Shown here: piece after piece, positions 51,655 to 59,268 of the stretch | How the letters are laid out: each line of letters opens with the position of its first letter | How positions within the stretch are numbered: position 1 is the first letter of the stretch | Source of the DNA: Rhizobium viscosum | GTDB taxonomy: Bacteria; Pseudomonadota; Alphaproteobacteria; Rhizobiales; Rhizobiaceae | Assembly (NCBI RefSeq): GCF_014873945.1 | Contig: NZ_JADBEC010000003.1 | Coordinates: 372,001 to 436,000, forward strand | DNA length: 64,000 nucleotides | Direction of reading: 5' to 3' | The notes under the pieces: model-generated | Told to the model about the DNA's origin: nothing | The model's input: the letters and a program-made list of their open reading frames with translations, nothing else | Database searches by the model: none | Program-made: the position numbers and the translations under genes

Positions 51655-52731
51655 TCAGAAATCGAATATATGTTCGAGGCCCGGATCGGCAATTGGCCGG
51701 CCTTTGAGCAGCGGCGCGAGATCGGACATCTTGACCGACAGAAGCAGGCGGTCGCTGTCAAAACCTGATCGCTGCAATCGCGTGATTACCTCGCCGGGCA
51801 GATTGTTCTGTTCTGCACCCGACGGCGTGGTCAGCGACACCATGATCTCGTCGTTGCCTGCGATCTCGCGGATGACACCGCCAACCCTGGCGATCTCGGC
51901 CAGGATATGCGTAAAGCGGTCGTAACGCGGCGTTTCGATCAGCACGCCATCGGCCGTTTCCGAAATGACCGATATATCGGGAACGGCCTGAAGCGTGGCG
52001 GCGGGCAGGCCTGATATGACCGATCGGATCGTCAGCTTCGCCTCGCCGGTTGCGGCGACAGCACTGGCGATCATCCCGGCATAGGCGATCTTGGCGCGCC
52101 ATTCACCGCCGAGCGCCAGGCGGCGCTCCCAGCCACGCAGCGGCTCTTCCACCGGCGCGGCCCAAAGCCTGTCGATCCAGGGCTGGAAGGGATATTTGTA
52201 CCAGGGGGTCTGACGCAGGAAGGCGGCATAATCGATCGCCATATCGCGGGCGACGATATCCTGTGGTGTCTTTTCGCTGCCGCGCCAGAGCGCAAAAAGC
52301 CGGCCGATCGTTTCCTCATAGGCTGCCTTCAGGCCCATTTCGAGCGTGAAGCTGACACCGATGGTGGCGATCATCATTCGCGTCTCGCTATCGGCGCCGC
52401 CGTGGCGATCGGCAATGCGGGTCAGCGCACAGTCTGCGACCCAGAAATCCTTGACGCTGGAGAAATAGTCGAAGCCATATTCGTCGCCCGTCTTCAGGGT
52501 TTCGGCGAGGCCGTCATAGGCATAGACGATATGCCACTCTGGATAGGTGAGATAAGTATTGGCCTCCTGCCGGCGGAATTCGGGGGCCGATATCAGCGGC
52601 TTGTAGCTGTCGGGCTCGGGATCGGCATGGCAGAAGGTCTCGACATAGGCGACCGGGCTGAGCAGCAGCAGGACGGCAACGATGAGAACTGCGAGTAGCC
52701 AGCCGATGATCTTCAGAAGGCGCCGCATCAC
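51655..52731 (-). CDS. Membrane-anchored protein of unknown function (358 aa)
   Basis: One N-terminal helix (LLKIIGWLLAVLIVAVLLLL) followed by a large soluble, probably periplasmic, domain with many aromatic residues (for example NTYLTYPEWHIVYAYDGLAE and YAAFLRQTPWYKYPFQPWID). No known domain was recognised. Its start overlaps the stop of the upstream four-helix protein by 4 bp, so it is translationally coupled and likely works with the FAD-linked oxidase two genes up. Confidence 0.7.
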   Translation of the reverse strand: MMRRLLKIIGWLLAVLIVAVLLLLSPVAYVETFCHADPEPDSYKPLISAPEFRRQEANTYLTYPEWHIVYAYDGLAETLKTGDEYGFDYFSSVKDFWVADCALTRIADRHGGADSETRMMIATIGVSFTLEMGLKAAYEETIGRLFALWRGSEKTPQDIVARDMAIDYAAFLRQTPWYKYPFQPWIDRLWAAPVEEPLRGWERRLALGGEWRAKIAYAGMIASAVAATGEAKLTIRSVISGLPAATLQAVPDISVISETADGVLIETPRYDRFTHILAEIARVGGVIREIAGNDEIMVSLTTPSGAEQNNLPGEVITRLQRSGFDSDRLLLSVKMSDLAPLLKGRPIADPGLEHIFDF

Positions 52732-53135
52732 GGGGCCTCGCGGCGGAAGATATAGCTGGAGGCGATTCCCACACCGCCAAGAAAGAGATGCGGCAGGTTG
52801 GCGAGAATTTTGAACGTAAAGGGAAGATCCTGAATGCCGTAGTTGACGATGCCGAGATCAAGGTAACCTGACCCGGTAATCAGCCCGAGCAGCCCATCAC
52901 TGAAATAGAGCAGGCCGAAGTAGAAAAGGAAATTCCGTGATGCGCGGGCCGAGAGAATCGCCGCGGTGCCCGCCCAGGCGGCCGAGGCCAGATGCAGGCT
53001 GTCGTCATAGATATCGAGCGCGAAGATGCCGAAGGCGCGTCCCTCCGCATCCGTCAGCCCCGGAATATAATTCAATGCGGCCGCAAAGAGCAGAGCCACC
53101 GTATAAAGCACAGCAATCAGTCGAAGCCTGGACAT
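52728..53135 (-). CDS. Four-helix membrane protein (DUF4383-like)
   Basis: 135 aa with four hydrophobic segments (LIAVLYTVALLFAAALNYIP, LHLASAAWAGTAAILSA, FLFYFGLLYFSDGLLGLI, LPHLFLGGVGIASSYIF). The layout resembles DUF4383-type proteins. Two adjacent ATGs exist; 53135 is taken because its spacing to GGGAG is better than that of 53138. It lies 10 bp after the oxidase gene. Confidence 0.7.
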   Translation of the reverse strand: MSRLRLIAVLYTVALLFAAALNYIPGLTDAEGRAFGIFALDIYDDSLHLASAAWAGTAAILSARASRNFLFYFGLLYFSDGLLGLITGSGYLDLGIVNYGIQDLPFTFKILANLPHLFLGGVGIASSYIFRREAP

Positions 53136-53145
53136 CATGATCTCC

Positions 53146-54639
53146 CTAGAGGCTTCCGAGATAGCGATCCCAGAAATGATTGCGGAAGGTAAGGCCGGGA
53201 TCCAGCCGACGCTTGGCCGCTGCAAATTCCCCAGCGCGGGGATAGGCGCGGGTAAACTGATCCAATCGGGCATGCGGCCGATACGGCAGATAGTAGCTTC
53301 CGCCGATTGCCAGCACGCGCTCGATCAGCGCTTCCGTCATGCGCTGCATATCTGCCTCGCCTCTGACAGTCTTTTCCTGCGAGAAGAGCATGACAGCCGC
53401 GATGCGCGGCTCCGTCGCGTAAGCCAGCACACTGTCGCGATCGGTATCGACGTAACGGAGCGTGATGTTGAGGAGCTGCTGATAGGAAGCCGGAATGACA
53501 TCCTGGCAGGCGACAACAAAATCGGCGAAGCGCGACGGCGAGACGAAATATTCGTGCAGGATATCTGTGCGGGACGGATCCCGGTCATCGAGCGTGATGA
53601 CGGGTTCGTTCATTAAGCTGTTGCGCGTAGCCTGCGCCGCAAGCGATGGATTGATAACGGCCTCGGTCCACCAGCGAAGATGTTTGGCCGTATCCGAACC
53701 GACTTGCGCCCGGAAGATTTCGCGCGAGACATGGCTGATGAAACCGGAGCCGGAGGCCGGCGGTATCTTGGCCTGATCCGGGGCGGCGCGATAGGTGATC
53801 AGCAGCGCGTCTTCAAAGAAGCGATCGAGCGAAATATCCATCCGGCCGTAGGCCATGTTGATCGAGCTGTCGCCCGCAAGCACCTCGGCAAAGCGCCGGC
53901 CGAGATCTTCGCCTGCCAGATGCTCGAAGGTCGGCTGCAGGAGCACGTTCGGTACCATGTCGAGCTCGAGCTCGGTGATGAGGCCAAACAGCCCATATCC
54001 ACCCATGGCGTGATTGAAAATTTCGGCATTTTCCGTGCGCGAGCAGGTCAAGAGAACGCCGTCCGCCGTCATCAACCTGATGGAGCGGACGGTACTGCCG
54101 CAGGCGCTGAAAGGAACCGGCCAGCCGTGCGCATTGACCGAAAAGGTACTGGCGACGCCGAAATCATTGTTGGACTGCATGACGGCGGGCGAAAAGCCGA
54201 TGGTATCGAGCTTGGAAATGATCGTCGACCAGCGCGTACCGGCGGCGACGCGGTAGGTCTTGGCGGCCGTATCCGCCTCCAGCCAATCCTGATCTAGCGT
54301 TAGCGCCGTACCGTTTTCGGCAAGGCTCTGGCCACCCATCGAATGGCGTGCGGCGCTGGCGATGAAGGGCCGGTTTGCCTTTACCGCATCGGCCAGTGCT
54401 GTGCGTAACTGGCCGATCATGGCATCCTGCGGCGGCTCCTTGACGGTCAGATGGGCCACGACCCGGGTCGGCGTCAGCTCTCCCGCGTCATTGAGGACGA
54501 TCGTGCCGTCTTCAACGGGAAGCTCTGTCGGAAAGGCTGGTCCGGGATCACTTTGCGGCTGAAGCAGGAAACGCCCCGCCGCCACACCGGCTGCAGCCGA
54601 AATACCGGCCAGCACCCCTCGCCTTGTCCACCTGCCCAC
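53146..54639 (-). CDS. FAD-linked oxidase (aldonolactone-oxidase-like), Tat-exported
   Basis: 497 aa of the VAO/PCMH FAD-binding fold. The N-terminus GRWTRRGVLAGISAAAGVAA is a twin-arginine signal, so the mature enzyme is outside the cytoplasm. The FAD-binding part has SAARHSMGGQSLAENG (His for possible covalent FAD) and a central FSVNAHGWPV..GSTVRSIRLM segment. The C-terminal part ends with a short ALO-like tail (FRNHFWDRYLGSL). Oxidation of a sugar lactone or polyol is likely; the substrate is unknown. It heads a four-gene minus-strand run. Confidence 0.82.
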   Translation of the reverse strand: MGRWTRRGVLAGISAAAGVAAGRFLLQPQSDPGPAFPTELPVEDGTIVLNDAGELTPTRVVAHLTVKEPPQDAMIGQLRTALADAVKANRPFIASAARHSMGGQSLAENGTALTLDQDWLEADTAAKTYRVAAGTRWSTIISKLDTIGFSPAVMQSNNDFGVASTFSVNAHGWPVPFSACGSTVRSIRLMTADGVLLTCSRTENAEIFNHAMGGYGLFGLITELELDMVPNVLLQPTFEHLAGEDLGRRFAEVLAGDSSINMAYGRMDISLDRFFEDALLITYRAAPDQAKIPPASGSGFISHVSREIFRAQVGSDTAKHLRWWTEAVINPSLAAQATRNSLMNEPVITLDDRDPSRTDILHEYFVSPSRFADFVVACQDVIPASYQQLLNITLRYVDTDRDSVLAYATEPRIAAVMLFSQEKTVRGEADMQRMTEALIERVLAIGGSYYLPYRPHARLDQFTRAYPRAGEFAAAKRRLDPGLTFRNHFWDRYLGSL

Positions 54640-54682
54640 AACATTCCCCCTCCGGATGAATCGGCAAGCTCTTCATAGCGCA

Positions 54683-54712
54683 ATAAAAAACCGGGCGGCA
54701 GTGGCCGCCCGG
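54683..54712 (-). terminator. gyrA terminator
   Basis: CCGGGCGGC (54691-54699) and GCCGCCCGG (54704-54712) form a 9-bp stem with a 4-nt loop. On the minus strand a TTTTTTATT run follows, so it terminates gyrA. Confidence 0.9.
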
Positions 54713-54734
54713 TCTGCAATGAGAAAGTGGTGAA

Positions 54735-57536
54735 TTATTCCGCCGATGGGGTTTCGTCACCTTCGTCCGTTGCAGGCGCTTCACCTTCGGAAACCACGGC
54801 TTGGTCACCGTTGTCAGCGGCCTCTTCCTCTTCCGGCTCGCTGATACGCTCGACCGAGACGACCTTCTCATCCTTGGCAGTGGAGAAGATCGTGACACCC
54901 TTGGTCGCGCGGCTGGCGATACGGATGCCGCCGACCGGAACGCGGATCAGCTGACCGCCATCCGAAACAAGCATGATCTGATCGCCATCGTCGATCGGGA
55001 AGGCGGCGACCAGTTCGCCGATTTCGCCTGTTTTCGACGTATCGGTGGCGCGGATACCCTTGCCGCCGCGGCCGGAGATGCGGAAATCGTAAGAGGACGA
55101 GCGTTTGCCGAAGCCCTTTTCCGAAACCGTCAGCACGAATTGTTCGCGCGCCTTCAGTTCTTCGTAGCGTTCGTCGGAGAGCTGTCCCTCTTCGGTGACC
55201 TCCTCGCCAACAAGAGCGATATCCTCTTCATCGACGCCCGTCGCACGACGTTCGGCGGCGGAACGCTTGAGGTAAGCGGCACGCTCCCATGGCTCGGCAT
55301 CGACATGGCCGACGATCGTCATCGAGATGATGCGGTCGTTATCACCGAGATTGATGCCGCGCACGCCGATGGAATTGCGGCCGGCGAAGACGCGGACGTC
55401 ATCGACGGAGAAGCGGATGCACTGGCCGAGCGCCGTCGTCAGCAGGACGTCGTCCTGATCGGTGCAGGTCTCGACGGAGAGGATCTCATCGCCCTCCTCG
55501 TCCAGCTTCATGGCGATCTTGCCATTGCGGTTTACCTGGACGAAGTCACTGAGCTTGTTACGGCGAACCGTACCACGCGTCGTCGAGAACATGACGTCGA
55601 GATTATCCCAGCTGTCCTCATCCTCCGGCAGCGGCAGAATGGTGGTGATGCGCTCACCGGGTTCAAGAGGCAGCATGTTGATGAGGGCTTTGCCGCGCGA
55701 GGTTGGCGTGCCGATCGGCAGACGCCAGACCTTCTCCTTATAGACGATGCCGCGCGAGGAGAAGAACAGAACCGGCGTATGGGTGTTGACCACAAATAGC
55801 CGACTAACAAAATCTTCGTCACGCGTGGTCATGCCCGAGCGGCCCTTGCCGCCGCGACGCTGAGCACGATAGGTCGTCAGCGGTACGCGCTTGATGTAGC
55901 CGAGATGCGAGACGGTCACGACCATGTCTTCGCGGGCGATGAGGTCTTCATCGTCCATCTCGAGGCCGCCGTCGATAATCTCAGTGCGGCGCGGTGTGCC
56001 GAACTCATCGCGAACGGCTGTCAACTCGTCCTTGACGATCGTCTGGATGCGGACACGCGACGACAGGATATCGAGATAATCCTTGATTTCCTCGCCTATC
56101 TTATTGAGTTCATCGCCGATTTCGTCACGGCCGAGAGCCGTCAGGCGTGCAAGGCGGAGCTCAAGAATCGCGCGAGCCTGCTCTTCCGAGAGGTTGTAAG
56201 TCAGGTCGTCATTGATGCGATGGCGGGGATCGTCGATGAGACGGATCAGGCTTTCGACATCTTCCGCCGGCCAGCGGCGGGTCATCAATTCTTCGCGGGC
56301 GGACTGCGGGTCCGGCGCCTGACGGATGACGCGGATGACTTCGTCGATATTGGCGACAGCAATCGCGAGACCGACCAAGACGTGGGCGCGCTCACGCGCT
56401 TTGCGAAGCAGGAATTTCGTTCTCCGGCTAACAACTTCCTCGCGGAAGGAAACGAAAGCGCGGAGCATATCGAGCAGCGTCAGCTGTTCCGGCTTGCCGC
56501 CGTTGAGCGCCACCATGTTGCAGCCGAAGGAGGTCTGCAGCGGCGTGTAACGGTAGAGCTGGTTCAGGATGACATCGGCATTGGCGTCGCGCTTCAGCTC
56601 CACGACGACGCGGTAGCCCTGGCGGTCGGATTCGTCGCGCAGATCCGAGATGCCTTCGATGCGCTTCTCGCGCACCAGTTCGGCCATCTTCTCGATCATC
56701 GTCGCCTTGTTCACCTGATAGGGAATTTCGGTGATGATGATCTGCTCGCGGTCGCCGCGCATCGGCTCGATGGTGGCAACGCCCCGCATGACGACGGAAC
56801 CGCGCCCGGTTTCATAAGCCGAACGGATGCCGGCGCGACCGAGAATCTTGGCCCCAGTCGGGAAGTCGGGACCCGGAATGATCTGCATCAGTTCCGGCAG
56901 TTCGATTGCCGGATCATTGATCAGCGCAATACAGCCGTCGATGACCTCGGACAGGTTATGCGGCGGAATGTTGGTCGCCATGCCAACAGCGATGCCGCCG
57001 GCGCCGTTGACCAGCAGGTTCGGGAACTTGGCGGGCACCACGACCGGCTCTGAGAGCGTGCCGTCATAGTTGTCGCGGAAGTCGACCGTTTCCTTGTCGA
57101 GATCGTCGAGCAGCGAATGGGCGGCCTTCTGCAGACGGCATTCGGTGTAACGTTCGGCCGCCGGAGGGTCACCGTCGACGGAGCCGAAATTGCCCTGGCC
57201 GTCGATCAGCGGCAGGCGGAGCGACCAGTCCTGCGCCATTCGGGCAAGCGCGTCATAAATCGCAGCATTGCCGTGCGGATGGTATTTACCCATCACGTCC
57301 CCGGTGACGCGGGCGCATTTGACGTATTTTTTGTTCCAGTCGATGCCAAGCTCGGACATGCCATAGAGGATGCGCCGGTGCACGGGCTTCAGGCCATCGC
57401 GCACATCGGGCAGCGCACGCGACACGATTACGCTCATGGCGTAATCGAGATACGACCGCTGCATTTCCTCCATGATGGAGATAGGCTCGATGCCTGGCGG
57501 GAGCTTCCCGCCGCCGGGGGGTGTTTGCTCAGTCAA
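54735..57536 (-). CDS. gyrA: DNA gyrase subunit A
   Basis: 933 aa, the cleavage-reunion subunit of gyrase. The catalytic Tyr is in AAERYTE and the quinolone-pocket region reads GKYHPHGNAAIYDALARMAQ. At the position of E. coli Ser83 there is Ala and at Asp87 there is Asp; Ala83-type residues are associated with lower intrinsic quinolone sensitivity. The C-terminal beta-pinwheel has its GyrA box (QRRGGKG) and repeated strands, then an acidic tail. The start ATG is at 57536. Confidence 0.97.
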   Translation of the reverse strand: MTEQTPPGGGKLPPGIEPISIMEEMQRSYLDYAMSVIVSRALPDVRDGLKPVHRRILYGMSELGIDWNKKYVKCARVTGDVMGKYHPHGNAAIYDALARMAQDWSLRLPLIDGQGNFGSVDGDPPAAERYTECRLQKAAHSLLDDLDKETVDFRDNYDGTLSEPVVVPAKFPNLLVNGAGGIAVGMATNIPPHNLSEVIDGCIALINDPAIELPELMQIIPGPDFPTGAKILGRAGIRSAYETGRGSVVMRGVATIEPMRGDREQIIITEIPYQVNKATMIEKMAELVREKRIEGISDLRDESDRQGYRVVVELKRDANADVILNQLYRYTPLQTSFGCNMVALNGGKPEQLTLLDMLRAFVSFREEVVSRRTKFLLRKARERAHVLVGLAIAVANIDEVIRVIRQAPDPQSAREELMTRRWPAEDVESLIRLIDDPRHRINDDLTYNLSEEQARAILELRLARLTALGRDEIGDELNKIGEEIKDYLDILSSRVRIQTIVKDELTAVRDEFGTPRRTEIIDGGLEMDDEDLIAREDMVVTVSHLGYIKRVPLTTYRAQRRGGKGRSGMTTRDEDFVSRLFVVNTHTPVLFFSSRGIVYKEKVWRLPIGTPTSRGKALINMLPLEPGERITTILPLPEDEDSWDNLDVMFSTTRGTVRRNKLSDFVQVNRNGKIAMKLDEEGDEILSVETCTDQDDVLLTTALGQCIRFSVDDVRVFAGRNSIGVRGINLGDNDRIISMTIVGHVDAEPWERAAYLKRSAAERRATGVDEEDIALVGEEVTEEGQLSDERYEELKAREQFVLTVSEKGFGKRSSSYDFRISGRGGKGIRATDTSKTGEIGELVAAFPIDDGDQIMLVSDGGQLIRVPVGGIRIASRATKGVTIFSTAKDEKVVSVERISEPEEEEAADNGDQAVVSEGEAPATDEGDETPSAE

Positions 57537-57581
57537 AACGGTTCACGTTCTCTTCTAGAATCACTCGAAGATTTATAGCGG

Positions 57582-57628
57582 AAAGCCTGTTCCCACGCCA
57601 ATTTGGCCAGGGGTTTTGAACAGGCTTT
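57582..57628. repeat. 11-bp inverted repeat between gyrA and marC
   Basis: AAAGCCTGTTC (57582-57592) and GAACAGGCTTT (57618-57628) are perfect inverted copies with a 25-nt spacer, 46 bp upstream of the gyrA start. It could be a regulatory site for gyrA or an mRNA hairpin in the marC leader. Confidence 0.5.
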
Positions 57629-57761
57629 TGCGGTCGAAAGAGGGCAAATCATAGTATTTGCCCATGGCAGGAAGACAATCAGCAATCATGCATTTGCCAA
57701 ATCGGAATCGGCACAGCACAATTATGAAAAACAAGCATCTATATGGGGTTTTGAAGAAGCG

Positions 57762-58409
57762 ATGGCAAGCGCCGACCAACTGATCAACGCGTTCACGACG
57801 CTGCTCGTCACTATCGATCCGCCGGGGCTTGCCCCGCTCTTTCTCGGCCTTACTGTCGGCATGAGCCGCCCGGAGCGAAAACAGGTGGCGCTGCGCGGCA
57901 CCACCATCGCCTTCATCATCCTTGCGGTCTTTGCGCTATTCGGCTCCAGCGTGCTCGGTGTGCTCGGCATTTCCATCGGCGCCTTCCGCCTGGCGGGGGG
58001 ATTGCTACTTTTCTGGATCGCCTTCGAAATGGTGTTTGAGAAGCGCCAGGACCGCAAGGAAAAGACCACGGAAGTGGCGATCACCAAGGATCATATCGAA
58101 AATATCGCCGTCTTCCCGCTGGCACTGCCGCTGATTGCCGGGCCGGGCGCCATTTCGGCGACGATCCTGCTCGGAGGCACCCTGCCCTCCACGGTCGAAC
58201 GTGCGCAGCTGATCGGGGTTATTGCCGGCTGCCTGCTGATCACGCTGGTGGTGCTTTTCCTCGCCGACCGACTTGACCGCTTCCTCGGCGTCACCGGCCG
58301 GGCGATCCTGACCCGCCTTCTCGGCGTCATCCTGGCCGCCCTTGCCGCGCAGTTCGTTGTGGACGGTGCAAAATCTGCTCTCAATCTGATCAGCGCCACG
58401 CCGACATGA
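57762..58409 (+). CDS. MarC-family integral membrane protein
   Basis: 215 aa with six helices. The family's glycine/proline signatures are seen in TIDPPGLAPLFLGLT, LAGGLLLFWIAFEM and LPLIAGPGAISATILL. The function is not established. The start is taken at the ATG at 57762 (MASADQL) with GAAGAAG upstream; the open frame further up lies in the gyrA intergenic region. Confidence 0.88.
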   Translation: MASADQLINAFTTLLVTIDPPGLAPLFLGLTVGMSRPERKQVALRGTTIAFIILAVFALFGSSVLGVLGISIGAFRLAGGLLLFWIAFEMVFEKRQDRKEKTTEVAITKDHIENIAVFPLALPLIAGPGAISATILLGGTLPSTVERAQLIGVIAGCLLITLVVLFLADRLDRFLGVTGRAILTRLLGVILAALAAQFVVDGAKSALNLISATPT

Positions 58410-58411
58410 AA

Positions 58412-58431
58412 ACGGCGCCCAAGGGCGCCGT
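58412..58431 (-). terminator. ssb/marC terminator hairpin
   Basis: ACGGCGCCC (58412-58420) and GGGCGCCGT (58423-58431) form a perfect 9-bp stem; on the minus strand TTTTC follows. It lies between convergent marC and ssb. Confidence 0.75.
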
Positions 58432-58456
58432 CATCAGAGCTTTCGGATAGCATCGA

Positions 58457-59014
58457 TCAAAACGGGATGTCGTCGTCGAGATCGCGCGAGAAGTTGCCGC
58501 CACCGGTGTTACTGCCGCCGCTGCTTCCGCCGCTACGGCCACCACCACTGCGACCACCGCCGGACGACGAACCAGAGCCGTAGTCGTCGCCGTAACCACC
58601 GCCACCGAAATCATCGCCGCCACGACCACCGCCGAAGCCGGAGCTTGCGCCGCCACCTTCACCACGCCCATCGAGCATCGTCAGCGTCGAATTAAAGCCC
58701 TGCAGCACGATTTCCGTCGAATAACGATCGTTGCCGTTCTGGTCCTGCCACTTGCGGGTCTGCAGCGCACCCTCGATATAGAGCTTGGCGCCCTTCTTCA
58801 CATACTGCTCGACGACCTTGCAGAGGCCTTCGTTGAAGACGACGACCGTATGCCATTCAGTCTTTTCACGGCGTTCGCCGGAATTGCGGTCGCGCCAGGT
58901 TTCCGAGGTCGCGATGCGAAGATTGGCGATCGGCCGGCCATCCTGCGTGCGGCGGATTTCGGGGTCGGCGCCCACGTTTCCGATCAGAATTACCTTGTTC
59001 ACACTGCCAGCCAT
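58457..59014 (-). CDS. ssb: Single-stranded DNA-binding protein
   Basis: 185 aa. The OB fold occupies residues 1-~115 (VNKVILIGNVGADPEIRRTQ..., EWHTVVVFNEGLCKVVEQYV). A Gly/Ser/Arg-rich linker follows, and the partner-binding acidic tip DDDIPF ends the protein. It is divergent from uvrA with an SOS box between them. Confidence 0.97.
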   Translation of the reverse strand: MAGSVNKVILIGNVGADPEIRRTQDGRPIANLRIATSETWRDRNSGERREKTEWHTVVVFNEGLCKVVEQYVKKGAKLYIEGALQTRKWQDQNGNDRYSTEIVLQGFNSTLTMLDGRGEGGGASSGFGGGRGGDDFGGGGYGDDYGSGSSSGGGRSGGGRSGGSSGGSNTGGGNFSRDLDDDIPF

Positions 59015-59126
59015 ATCATTTCACCTTACTGCCGCCCTGACCGGCGGCGTTTAAACCATCAACACACTTTAAACCATAGAGGACAAGCGGTGCGCATCCA
59101 GCCCTGCTTAATCCACAAGGAATTTT

Positions 59127-59141
59127 GTTCTTTATTTGTTC
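59127..59141. promoter_or_regulatory. Alphaproteobacterial SOS (LexA) box
   Basis: GTTC-TTTATTT-GTTC is a perfect GTTC-N7-GTTC direct repeat, the LexA recognition pattern known from alphaproteobacteria. It sits in the 254 bp between ssb and uvrA, 128 bp from the uvrA start and 113 bp from the ssb start, and could control either or both. Confidence 0.85.
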
Positions 59142-59268
59142 TAATTATCCGCTATGATCCTGTCAACAGAATCGAAAACCTTTATTGTTCCGGACATTCA
59201 GCCTCGACTCGCCCGCTGGCATCACTAAATAAGGGCTGTTATTCCCCAAACGACTTGAAGCAGAGACG

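Noticed and set aside
57541..57552. GTTC-N2-GTTC near the gyrA start as an SOS box
   Set aside because: Spacing is 2 and not 7 bases, so it does not fit the LexA pattern.
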